From contig CAYNNQ010000012.1 of assembly GCA_964398785.1 (NCBI GenBank), forward strand, positions 1 to 61,375: a stretch of 61,375 bases of DNA, given 5' to 3'. The stretch's first letter is position 1, and the number at the start of each line of letters is the position of its first letter. The position numbers and the translations under genes are program-made. This DNA is from CAYNNQ01 sp964398785 (GTDB lineage: Bacteria > Desulfobacterota > Desulfovibrionia > Desulfovibrionales > Desulfonatronovibrionaceae). Positions 40,676 to 48,379 of this stretch are shown in pieces. Under the pieces are notes generated by a model. That model saw only the letters and a program-made list of their open reading frames with translations, did not search any database and was not told the origin of the DNA.

Positions 40676-42037
40676 ATGGCGCAGTCACCACCGTGCATAC
40701 TGACCATTGCCGGATCGGATTCCGGAGGTGGAGCCGGCATCCAGGCGGACTTAAAGACTATTACCGCTTTACAGTGTTATGGTTTGTCCGCGCTTACAGC
40801 CCTTACTGCGCAGAATACCTGCGGAGTGCAGGATATCCATGAGGTACCTGCGGACTTCGTCCGAGCCCAACTAGATTCAGTTATTCAAGATTTTCCGGTA
40901 AAAGCGGCCAAAACAGGTATGCTCTTTTCCGCGGAAATCATCGATACTGTTGCTTGTAGGCTTGCGAACAAAAACTTCCCTTTGGTTGTGGACCCGGTTT
41001 GTGTCAGTCAATCCGGGGACAAACTCCTTGAGGACAATGCATTGAAGGCCTTGTGTGATGGGATTGTGCCTTTAGCCGACTTGATCACCCCGAATCGCCC
41101 GGAAGCCGAAATTTTATCCGGGAAAAAGATTCAAAAGGAAAGTGATATCCATAAAGCTTCGGAGATAATTCTGTCTATGGGGGCCGGGGCGGTCCTTTTA
41201 AAAGGGGGGCATTTCATCTCCGAAACCGTGGTGGACTGGCTTTTTTTACCTTACACAGACCCAATTAAAATAAAACGGCAAAGAATCAATACCTCAAATA
41301 CGCACGGAACTGGATGTACGCTTTCTGCAGCCCTTGCTGCCTGTTTGGGGAAAGGGCTTAATTTAAATGATGCCGTTATGCGTGCCAGGGACTTTTTGCA
41401 TCATTCCTTGCGCGGGGCATTTACTCTGGGCGAGGGACAGGGGCCGGTAAATCATTTGGTGGAACTGGAAAGACTTACCAGTCAAAGGGAAGTCTTGCAC
41501 AATATGGAGTTCGTGCGGGACGGACTCATCCGTTCCCCGGAGGTAACCAAACTGGTCCCGGAAGTAGGTATGAACCTGGCCACTGCAATACCCTGGCCAC
41601 AGAATTTTGAAGATATAGCGGCATTTGACGGACGTATCCGTCTTGCCCGAAGCGGCATTCTTCTCTGCGGATGTCCGGGGTTTGGTGTTTCCAGACATAT
41701 GTCCAAGGTATTGTTATCAGCACAAGAGATCAATCCCGACATAAATTGTGTGGCGAATATCCGTTTTTCGGAACAGATTTTGCATGCCATTCGTGATTTG
41801 AACTTCCATGTGGCCTGGTTCTCCAGAGACCAGGAGCCGTGCGAGATCAAGCAACAGGAGGGCTCGACATTGGAATGGGGAACTGTAAAAGCCTTAAAAG
41901 AGCATGAGCGCCCCAGTGAAGTCAGGGTTGTCGCCGATCGGGGAGAGAAAGGCAAAGAGCCCATGCTGCGTATTTTGGCCCAAGATACAGACGAAATGCT
42001 GGCTTTCGTGAAAAGCATAGCCATTAACCTTGCTTAA
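40676..42037 (+). CDS. thiD: Hydroxymethylpyrimidine (phosphate) kinase fused to ThiN-type thiamine-phosphate synthase
   Basis: 453 residues. N-terminal ThiD ribokinase-fold domain about 1-265: I-A-G-S-D-S-G-G-G-A-G-I-Q-A-D, T-P-N-R-P-E-A-E, and N-T-H-G-T-G-C-T-L-S with the catalytic Cys. C-terminal domain about 275-450 (V-P-E-V-G-M-N-L-A, then G-F-G-V-S-R-H-M-S) matches the ThiN domain of archaeal ThiDN, which replaces ThiE in joining pyrimidine and thiazole. So one protein may carry out HMP phosphorylation and the final coupling. With the His-type Thi4 at 29783 this gives a partly archaeal-looking thiamine route. The ribosome site before ATG 40676 is weak (AAAAGGGAT). Confidence 0.92.
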   Translation: MAQSPPCILTIAGSDSGGGAGIQADLKTITALQCYGLSALTALTAQNTCGVQDIHEVPADFVRAQLDSVIQDFPVKAAKTGMLFSAEIIDTVACRLANKNFPLVVDPVCVSQSGDKLLEDNALKALCDGIVPLADLITPNRPEAEILSGKKIQKESDIHKASEIILSMGAGAVLLKGGHFISETVVDWLFLPYTDPIKIKRQRINTSNTHGTGCTLSAALAACLGKGLNLNDAVMRARDFLHHSLRGAFTLGEGQGPVNHLVELERLTSQREVLHNMEFVRDGLIRSPEVTKLVPEVGMNLATAIPWPQNFEDIAAFDGRIRLARSGILLCGCPGFGVSRHMSKVLLSAQEINPDINCVANIRFSEQILHAIRDLNFHVAWFSRDQEPCEIKQQEGSTLEWGTVKALKEHERPSEVRVVADRGEKGKEPMLRILAQDTDEMLAFVKSIAINLA

Positions 42038-42122
42038 TAATGTGAATGGTCTTTACCGGATTCAGTCTTGCTGGTCAGTATCTGCCATGATAAGGTAAAA
42101 CAAATTTAAAAGGAGGATATTC

Positions 42123-42467
42123 ATGGCATCTGATGGCGAGGAATTGCGCAAAATTTTTGATGCTTGTTCATGGAAGGAAAAGTATTTCGGTGAATTGCCG
42201 GAGGACGAAGATGAAATTCGTTATATCTGGGGAGAGGAGGATGCGGGATACGCGCGTCCCTTTTTTAGCACCGGATTGCTTCAGGAAAATACTTCAGCTG
42301 TGCAAAGGAATCTTTATCTGGGGAAGGACAAAAATGGGGCATGGAAACTTTGCGTACGCGAAGTTACTGATCCCGACTTTGATGTCAAGGATGTCGCTCG
42401 GCAAATAGTTCATATGATGGATATCTCCAAGGTGGCCGAACATGATAAAAAGACTGGACAAGATTAA
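42123..42467 (+). CDS. Conserved-looking hypothetical protein
   Basis: 114 residues, acidic, soluble, no signal peptide or membrane segment. It contains E-L-P-E-D-E-D-E-I-R-Y-I-W-G-E-E-D and a C-terminal part with V-R-E-V-T-D-P-D-F and a helix A-R-Q-I-V-H-M-M-D. I do not recognise a family. It is very likely real: ATG 42123 has an excellent AAAGGAGGAT site, base composition resembles the neighbours, and it ends 21 bp before a strong terminator. Expressed alone or with thiDN. Confidence 0.75.
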   Translation: MASDGEELRKIFDACSWKEKYFGELPEDEDEIRYIWGEEDAGYARPFFSTGLLQENTSAVQRNLYLGKDKNGAWKLCVREVTDPDFDVKDVARQIVHMMDISKVAEHDKKTGQD

Positions 42468-42488
42468 GATATCCCGTCCTGAATTTGT

Positions 42489-42546
42489 CCCCCAACCGAA
42501 GTTGCCTATAGCACGGGGAAACTCCGGTTGGGGGGGGGCAGTTTTT
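42489..42546. terminator. Hairpin terminator between convergent genes
   Basis: CCCCCAACCG (42489-42498) pairs with CGGTTGGGGG (42525-42534); the inner AAGTT/AACT continues the stem, and TTTTT follows at 42542. It serves the plus-strand hypothetical gene; it may also limit proC transcription. Confidence 0.75.
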
Positions 42547-43342
42547 AATTCTTGCCCAATTCCCGGCTACGTTCCCGGGCTTTTAGTACCGCCCGGATAA
42601 AGGCGGACCTTACGCCTTTACGATCCAGCTCATTCAATCCGGTTATGGTTGTTCCTCCGGGAGAGCTCACTGCTTCCTTGCAAAGGGTAACGTGCGTATT
42701 TTCCCCTAACAGGGCTAGGCTTCCGGAAACCAGGGATTTCACCATATCGGTACTTTGCTCCCTGGATATGCCCGCAGTAACCCCGGCCTCAATCAGGCTC
42801 TCCAGAAAATAATACACATAGGCCGGACCGGAACCAATCAAGGCGGTAAAAGAATCAAAATGTTTTTCCGCTAAGATATGGATCTGTCCCAACCTTGCAA
42901 ACATTTCTTTTACCCGGGAAATCTGTCCGTCCCTCAAAAGACTGTGCTCCAGACAAAGGGCAAACACTCCCTGCCCGACTAGAGCCGGGGTGTTGGGCAT
43001 GACCCGTACCACCGGACAGGTATTTGAAGCGGCATCGACAATTTTTTCCAATGCAGTACCCGCGGCAATGGAGATCAGGCATTTTTCTTCGTTCAGGGCA
43101 GGGTATATTTCCTGGACTACCCCGGTTATCAAATGAGGTTTTACAGCCAGGATAATATAATCGCTTTCCCGGGCCAGACTCAGACAATCCGGGGACAGAA
43201 ATATATTTTCCTTGTATTTTTCAGTTTTTTGGACGTCCGGATCAAAACCGGAGATTTCCGTGCCCTCGTGGGAGGAAAGACCTTCGGCAATAGCCCCGCC
43301 CATATTGCCCAATCCAATTATGCCCAATTTTGTTTTTTCCAT
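42545..43342 (-). CDS. proC: Pyrroline-5-carboxylate reductase
   Basis: Last step of proline synthesis, NAD(P)H-dependent. 265 residues: N-terminal Rossmann motif G-I-I-G-L-G-N-M-G-G-A, V-R-V-M-P-N-T-P-A-L-V-G-Q-G near 110-125, G-S-G-P-A-Y-V-Y, and the C-terminal signature S-S-P-G-G-T-T. Start ATG 43342; a TTG two codons earlier is less likely. It follows ndk with 6 bp between stop and start, so the pair is one transcription unit. Confidence 0.95.
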   Translation of the reverse strand: MEKTKLGIIGLGNMGGAIAEGLSSHEGTEISGFDPDVQKTEKYKENIFLSPDCLSLARESDYIILAVKPHLITGVVQEIYPALNEEKCLISIAAGTALEKIVDAASNTCPVVRVMPNTPALVGQGVFALCLEHSLLRDGQISRVKEMFARLGQIHILAEKHFDSFTALIGSGPAYVYYFLESLIEAGVTAGISREQSTDMVKSLVSGSLALLGENTHVTLCKEAVSSPGGTTITGLNELDRKGVRSAFIRAVLKARERSRELGKN

Positions 43343-43348
43343 AATCAA

Positions 43349-43768
43349 TCAGCCAACCAACTCCAGTGCGTTAAAGAAATAAGATATTTCCCTGGCAGCA
43401 GTTTCCGGGGAATCAGAGCCGTGTACAGAATTTTTCTCTATATCCTGGGCGAATCTTTTACGGATGGTGCCTTCTTCCGCTTCTTCCGGATTAGTGGCTC
43501 CCATAAGTTCCCGGTATTTAACGATGGCATTTTCATGTTCCAGGACCGCTACCACAATGGGCCCGGAGGACATGAAATCGGTAAGGCTATGGAAAAAGGG
43601 TTTTTCCCGGTGCACTTCATAAAAGGCTTCCGCCTCTTTTTTGTTTAGATGGAGCATTTTCATACCTATTATCTTTATACCCGCTTCCTGAATTTTTTTT
43701 AGGATTTCTCCCTGCAAATTGCGCGATGTAGCATCCGGCTTAATGATACTTAATGTCTTTTGGCTCAT
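43349..43768 (-). CDS. ndk: Nucleoside diphosphate kinase
   Basis: Balances NTP pools by a ping-pong mechanism through a phosphohistidine. 139 residues: K-T-L-S-I-I-K-P-D-A near the N-terminus, the active-site His in N-S-V-H-G-S-D-S, and E-I-S-Y-F-F near the end. Length is normal. Start ATG 43768 with GGAGGAAA upstream. First gene of the ndk-proC unit, divergent from murA. Confidence 0.96.
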   Translation of the reverse strand: MSQKTLSIIKPDATSRNLQGEILKKIQEAGIKIIGMKMLHLNKKEAEAFYEVHREKPFFHSLTDFMSSGPIVVAVLEHENAIVKYRELMGATNPEEAEEGTIRKRFAQDIEKNSVHGSDSPETAAREISYFFNALELVG

Positions 43769-43899
43769 TTTTTTCCTCCGTTGTGATTTTTTTCCGCTTT
43801 TAATAGCTTATGCGATTGAGGGCAAGTGCTTTGTGCTCCCCAACGGATATTGCGGTTTTTTTCTGGGAAAGATATGGGACTATATTGGATTTTTGAGGA

Positions 43900-43929
43900 T
43901 TGATGGAGATTTTTATCCAAAACTATAAT
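43900..43929 (+). promoter_or_regulatory. Candidate promoter for murA
   Basis: TTGATG (43900-43905), 18 bp spacer, perfect TATAAT (43924-43929), 32 bp before the murA start codon. Called by eye. Confidence 0.45.
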
Positions 43930-43961
43930 AAGCGCAAACATAGACATAAAGGGACCTAAAG

Positions 43962-45230
43962 ATGGATAAATTGCTTATAGAAGGTGGATCCCGTCTGGAA
44001 GGGGAGATCCATATGAGCGGCTCTAAAAATGCTGCTTTGCCTATACTTCTGGCCGGACTCATGGTGGAAAACGGGGTAGAGTTAACTAATATACCCAAAT
44101 TGAGGGACATTCAAACTACTATTGATCTTTTGACCACCCTCGGTTGTGAGGCGGATTATGATAGAGAGGGGAGACGGGTTAAATTGAGACCGGCTAATAT
44201 TGTCCCCGAAGCCCCCTATGATTTGGTAAGAACAATGCGTGCTTCGGTGCTCTGCCTCGGTCCCCTGCTTGGAGTCCTGGGCCGGGCCAAGGTGGCTATG
44301 CCCGGCGGATGCGCCATAGGATCCAGGCCCGTGGACATGCATTTACGGGCACTGGAAGAAATGGGAGCTGATTTTGAATTGGAGGAAGGGTATATATTTG
44401 GACGTTGTTCCCGGCTTTCGGGAGCACATATCCAGTTTGATTTTCCTACAGTGGGAGGCACGGAGAACTTGGTGATGGCCGCGGCAATGGCCAATGGGGA
44501 GACAATATTGGAAAATGCCGCTCGTGAACCGGAAGTTGCCGATCTTTGCAATTTTTTAAATTCTTGTGGAGCGGAAATATCCGGGCAGGGAACCAGCGTG
44601 CTTCGAATTAGAGGCAAAGACAAGCTTTCCCGAAAAAACCAATTCGAATATTCGGTTATGCCGGATAGAATAGAGGCGGGCACCTATATGGCCGCTGCAG
44701 GCATAACCGAGGGCGAGCTCCTGTTGAGGAATTGTCCTTTGCAGGCATTGGACGCAGTTGTTTTCAAGCTGAGGGAGATGGGACTGAAGATAGAAGAAGG
44801 AGAAAAGGGAATACGGGTGATAACCGCCGAACCACTTGCCGGAGTAGATGTCATGACCTTGCCTTTCCCCGGTTTTCCTACGGATATGCAGGCCCAGGTG
44901 ATGGCGCTTATGTCTGTCGCCCAAGGGTCGGGAATGATTCAGGAAACCCTTTTTGAAAACCGTTTCATGCACGCCCTGGAAATGATCCGCATGGGGGCAA
45001 ACATTAAACTTTCCGGGCAAAATGCCATGGTTCGAGGGGTAAACCATCTTGTAGGCGCTCCGGTAATGGCTTCCGATCTCCGGGCCAGCGCCGGGCTGGT
45101 CTTGGCCGGTTTGGTCGCTAGGAAAAAAACCGAAGTCCGCCGTATTTATCACTTGGATCGTGGATATGAAAAGATGGAAGAGAAATTGAAACAGGTGGGA
45201 GCGCGAATCCAGAGGATCAAAGATAAATAG
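43962..45230 (+). CDS. murA: UDP-N-acetylglucosamine 1-carboxyvinyltransferase
   Basis: First committed step of peptidoglycan synthesis (PEP transfer). 422 residues: S-G-S-K-N-A-A-L near 19 with the catalytic Lys, and M-P-G-G-C117-A-I-G-S-R-P with the fosfomycin-target Cys intact, so the enzyme is predicted to be sensitive; F-P-T-D-M-Q-A-Q-V-M-A near 307. Start ATG 43962; the ribosome site is weak (AAAGGGACC). The TAG stop lies at the edge of a small family 1-type hairpin. Confidence 0.96.
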   Translation: MDKLLIEGGSRLEGEIHMSGSKNAALPILLAGLMVENGVELTNIPKLRDIQTTIDLLTTLGCEADYDREGRRVKLRPANIVPEAPYDLVRTMRASVLCLGPLLGVLGRAKVAMPGGCAIGSRPVDMHLRALEEMGADFELEEGYIFGRCSRLSGAHIQFDFPTVGGTENLVMAAAMANGETILENAAREPEVADLCNFLNSCGAEISGQGTSVLRIRGKDKLSRKNQFEYSVMPDRIEAGTYMAAAGITEGELLLRNCPLQALDAVVFKLREMGLKIEEGEKGIRVITAEPLAGVDVMTLPFPGFPTDMQAQVMALMSVAQGSGMIQETLFENRFMHALEMIRMGANIKLSGQNAMVRGVNHLVGAPVMASDLRASAGLVLAGLVARKKTEVRRIYHLDRGYEKMEEKLKQVGARIQRIKDK

Positions 45231-45268
45231 TTCCCTCCGGAAAATTATGATTTTCCGGATAAGAACTA
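45228..45268. repeat. Minimal family 1 derivative: two ends joined (H)
   Basis: TAGTTCCCTCCGGAAAAT and ATTTTCCGGATAAGAACTA are joined by 4 bases, that is, both inverted ends without the interior. As RNA it folds into one long hairpin just after the murA stop codon, but there is no T-run. Confidence 0.7.
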
Positions 45269-45296
45269 AACAGAAAAAGTCCTTGTTATCATTTTA

Positions 45297-45335
45297 CAAG
45301 ACAAGGCCGAAAGCGTCTTTTCCGGCCTTGTCTTG
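45297..45335 (-). terminator. Hairpin between murA and the chemoreceptor gene
   Basis: CAAGACAAGGCCG (45297-45309) pairs perfectly with CGGCCTTGTCTTG (45323-45335). It lies 20 bp beyond the chemoreceptor stop. On the minus strand only TAAAATGAT follows, so termination is likely but the T-tract is poor. Confidence 0.55.
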
Positions 45336-45354
45336 CGCATGTAACCATTCCGGT

Positions 45355-47793
45355 TCAGGATTGAGAGCCTTCCTGCATTTCCTTAATAAGTTTGTGCAAT
45401 CTCTGCGCCTGTTCTGTCAAATCGGTTATGGCCTGAGAAGATTGCTTCATGCCATCGGCGGTCTCCGAGGAAATGCGATTCATCTCCTCAATGGCCTGAT
45501 TGATCTCTTCACTGGCCGAAGACTGTTCCTCTGAAGCGGTGGCAATCGCCCGTATCTGATCAGCGCTATCCTGTACCAGAGAAACAATTTTGTTTAGGGA
45601 TTGGCCGGACTCGTCTGCCATACGGGTGCTTTCCTCAACAGCCGAAGTAGCCTCTTCAGTCTGCTCCAGATTCTTTTTCGTGCTTTCTTGGATAGAGGAA
45701 ATAGCGTCCTCTACCTCTTTGGTCGCGGACATGGTCTTTTCCGCCAATTTCCGGACCTCATCGGCAACCACCGCAAAACCGCGGCCGTGTTCACCGGCCC
45801 GGGCCGCTTCAATTGCCGCGTTAAGAGCCAAAAGATTGGTCTGGTCAGCAATATCATTAATAGTATTTATAATTTCACCAATGGACTCAGCTTTTGAACT
45901 TAAGTCATTCATGTTCTCCTTGAGATTGCTGCTCATGGAATCCACCTTTTTTATGGATTCCACAGCCTGGTTTACAACCTCCGCACCTTGTTGCGCCTGT
46001 TCCTTGACCTGATCCGCGCCTTCGGCCGCGTTCGAGGCGTTCTTGGCCACCTCCATTACCGTGGAATTCATTTGCTCCATGGAAGTGGCTGTTTCTCCGG
46101 CCCTTTCATTTTGCTGCTCCGCCCCCTTGGTGGCCTGCTCAATCTGAGCGGAAAGTTCTTCTGCTGCCGAGGCCACTAGATCAGCTACTTCCGTCAAGGA
46201 AGAAGCGGTTTCCTGCAACCGCTCGGCCTGCTGGCGCATGATTTCTTCATTATGCCGGACTTCGGTAACATCCTGGATTATTACATTGGCCTCCAGGATG
46301 TTTGCTTTACGATCTATTGTGGGGAAGGCAAAAATCTTGGTTATTTTTTCTTCTCCGTCGGTGTTGTGAAAAGTGACTTCTCCGGTCCAGGGCTCTCCCT
46401 TGGGGAGGACAATTTCGTTAACCGGCTTGCATATCTGGCAATCCTCCACATTTCGATAATTAAGGAATTCGAAGCCTTTCATTTTATTGATGACTTTTTC
46501 CCGGGAATTGCCGGTCAGGTCAAAGGCGGCCTCGTTGGCGTAATTAACGATATTGTTTTCCTTGCTTACGCTAAACATGGGTACGGAGATGCCCTCCTTA
46601 AACGATTGCAAGTAGGTTACCTTATTTTGGATCTCCCGTGCCATGCTGTTAATGGACTGGGCAGTTTGTCCAATTATATCTTTAGTAGAGTAATCAATAC
46701 GTTTATCATAGTTTCCTTGAGCCATCTCTCCACACACAGAGGAAATCCTCTGAAGCGGCTTGATAAGGGACTTTATTACAAAATAAATGAGTATAGCAGC
46801 TATAAGCAAGGATATAGCCACGCTTATGGCGGTAGTAAACATAAGCGTCTTATTGGTTCCAAAATACATGTCTCCTTTATTAAGTCCAAAGGCTACATGC
46901 CATTTCCAGGGCTTAAAATAGGAAACATAGGTTATTTTTGATTTACCTTGCCATTCATAAGAGACTGTGCCTTTTTTGGTATCCAGTAGTCTTTCGCCAA
47001 AGGAGAAATCCTTAATATTTTTCCCGGCCACTTCCTTGTCTGGATGATAGATTATCTCCCCTTTTGTATTAAATATATAGGGATAACCTTTTCCTTGGAC
47101 ATTTAGCCGGTCCAGCATCTCCTGCATCTTGTCCGTCATTATTTTTCTGCCCACATAAAGGACCGCCACTATTTTTCCATTCTGGTCCTTAATAGGTTTA
47201 TAAGCGGTTAGATACCAGGCATTGACCACATATGCCCGCCCCCTGTAGGTTTCTCCACGCATTACAGTCTTATATACGGGGCTGGAAGAAGGGATATATG
47301 TACCTACAGCCCGTTCCCCGTTTAGCTTTTTGACATTAGTAGAAACACGCAAAAGCTTGCCTGGCAGAACCTGGAATATAGTAGCCGTTCCACCGACTGT
47401 ATCTTGAATCGTGTCCACGAGCTTGTAATTATTATTTATCCTTCTTTCCCCTAGTTTCAGGGTAGGTATGGAAACCCGATCGGTTTCCTTGGTTATCTGA
47501 TTGGTGATGCGCGTATCTATCTTTTGCATTTTATCCAGGGAAGGTTCTCCCACCCGGTTTATTTCCGTCTGCATCAGCTTTAAATCGGAGTTGATTTTCT
47601 TCTGCAAAACCCCGTTTTCCATTTTAAGAAAATCATTTAACTGGGTAACTGTGTTATGAACGATTTCCTTGCCCAGTTTGAATTGGGAGCCGCTTATCTT
47701 CCAGTAGGTCAATCCGGAAGTGATGGCGATCGTAAGGATAACCACGCCAAAAAAGCTAATCATCAATTTTGTGGAAAAGCCCATGGATTTCAT
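45355..47793 (-). CDS. Methyl-accepting chemotaxis protein (Cache-HAMP-PAS-MA)
   Basis: Membrane chemoreceptor, 812 residues. Membrane helix about 10-31; periplasmic Cache-type sensor about 35-315 (Y-K-P-I-K-D-Q-N-G-K-I-V-A-V-L-Y-V-G near 215); second membrane helix about 316-338; HAMP; a PAS domain about 400-510 with a C-Q-I-C pair; and the signalling domain with canonical tip I-A-D-Q-T-N-L-L-A-L-N-A-A-I-E-A-A-R-A-G-E. The C-terminus (E-G-S-Q-S) has no CheR/CheB tethering pentapeptide. Ligand unknown. It is transcribed alone on the minus strand and is separate from the che block, whose CheA it presumably controls. Confidence 0.94.
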   Translation of the reverse strand: MKSMGFSTKLMISFFGVVILTIAITSGLTYWKISGSQFKLGKEIVHNTVTQLNDFLKMENGVLQKKINSDLKLMQTEINRVGEPSLDKMQKIDTRITNQITKETDRVSIPTLKLGERRINNNYKLVDTIQDTVGGTATIFQVLPGKLLRVSTNVKKLNGERAVGTYIPSSSPVYKTVMRGETYRGRAYVVNAWYLTAYKPIKDQNGKIVAVLYVGRKIMTDKMQEMLDRLNVQGKGYPYIFNTKGEIIYHPDKEVAGKNIKDFSFGERLLDTKKGTVSYEWQGKSKITYVSYFKPWKWHVAFGLNKGDMYFGTNKTLMFTTAISVAISLLIAAILIYFVIKSLIKPLQRISSVCGEMAQGNYDKRIDYSTKDIIGQTAQSINSMAREIQNKVTYLQSFKEGISVPMFSVSKENNIVNYANEAAFDLTGNSREKVINKMKGFEFLNYRNVEDCQICKPVNEIVLPKGEPWTGEVTFHNTDGEEKITKIFAFPTIDRKANILEANVIIQDVTEVRHNEEIMRQQAERLQETASSLTEVADLVASAAEELSAQIEQATKGAEQQNERAGETATSMEQMNSTVMEVAKNASNAAEGADQVKEQAQQGAEVVNQAVESIKKVDSMSSNLKENMNDLSSKAESIGEIINTINDIADQTNLLALNAAIEAARAGEHGRGFAVVADEVRKLAEKTMSATKEVEDAISSIQESTKKNLEQTEEATSAVEESTRMADESGQSLNKIVSLVQDSADQIRAIATASEEQSSASEEINQAIEEMNRISSETADGMKQSSQAITDLTEQAQRLHKLIKEMQEGSQS

Positions 47794-47901
47794 ACTGACA
47801 AAACTCCTTTAATATATTTTATACACAAATTTGCATTGAGATTTAAATTTATACAAATCATGTCCCCAAAAAACAAGCAAAATTTGATCCTTCAATATAA
47901 G

Positions 47902-48366
47902 CTAATTATGGTAGGGAAAATTGTGCAAGATGCTGCTTGCTCGGAATAATTGCTCCAAAAGAATAAGCCTGGCCAACTCGTGGGGAAAGGTCAATGGGCT
48001 TAGTGACAGGGCCAATTCAGCCTCGTTATTTAAAGATTCACTGGGACCATACGGCCCGGCAATAACAAAGCAGGGGCGACGGCCGGGCATTTCCAGCCAC
48101 TTGTCCAGCTTGGAGGCAAAGTTGGAAGTATCCGGGCATTTGCCGTGTTCAGAAAGAATAACAGGGAAATCCTTTTTATCAATACAGGAAACTATATTTT
48201 TCCCTTCTTCCCTTTTTTTACTGGGGATTTCCTTTTTGGAGCTATCCTTTACCTCCAGTTCCTTCAAGGTGAGAAATTTGTTTATCTTGGCCCGATAATG
48301 CTTACATCCTTCGAGGATAAATCTTTGTTTCAATTTCCCCACGTAGATGCATTTTACTTCCTGCAT
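47902..48366 (-). CDS. rlmH: 23S rRNA (pseudouridine1915-N3)-methyltransferase RlmH
   Basis: SPOUT methyltransferase that modifies helix 69. 154 residues: V-G-K-L-K-Q-R-F near the N-terminus, F-V-I-A-G-P-Y-G-P-S in the SAM-binding knot (usually I-G-G-P-x-G), and the ending L-S-P-L-T-F-P-H-E-L-A-R-L-I-L-L-E-Q-L-F-R-A-x-x-I-L-x-x-x-P-Y-H. The Tyr/Pro variation in the knot motif is slightly unusual. Start ATG 48366 with GGGGGG upstream; longer in-frame starts enter the preceding gene. It is 13 bp after the fused succinyl-CoA synthetase gene. Confidence 0.93.
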   Translation of the reverse strand: MQEVKCIYVGKLKQRFILEGCKHYRAKINKFLTLKELEVKDSSKKEIPSKKREEGKNIVSCIDKKDFPVILSEHGKCPDTSNFASKLDKWLEMPGRRPCFVIAGPYGPSESLNNEAELALSLSPLTFPHELARLILLEQLFRASSILHNFPYHN

Positions 48367-48379
48367 ATTGCCCCCCAAA

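Noticed and set aside
45590..46941. Long open frames on the plus strand opposite the chemoreceptor gene
   Set aside because: The minus-strand protein has full receptor domains and the opposing frames have no known motifs or ribosome sites; they are shadows.
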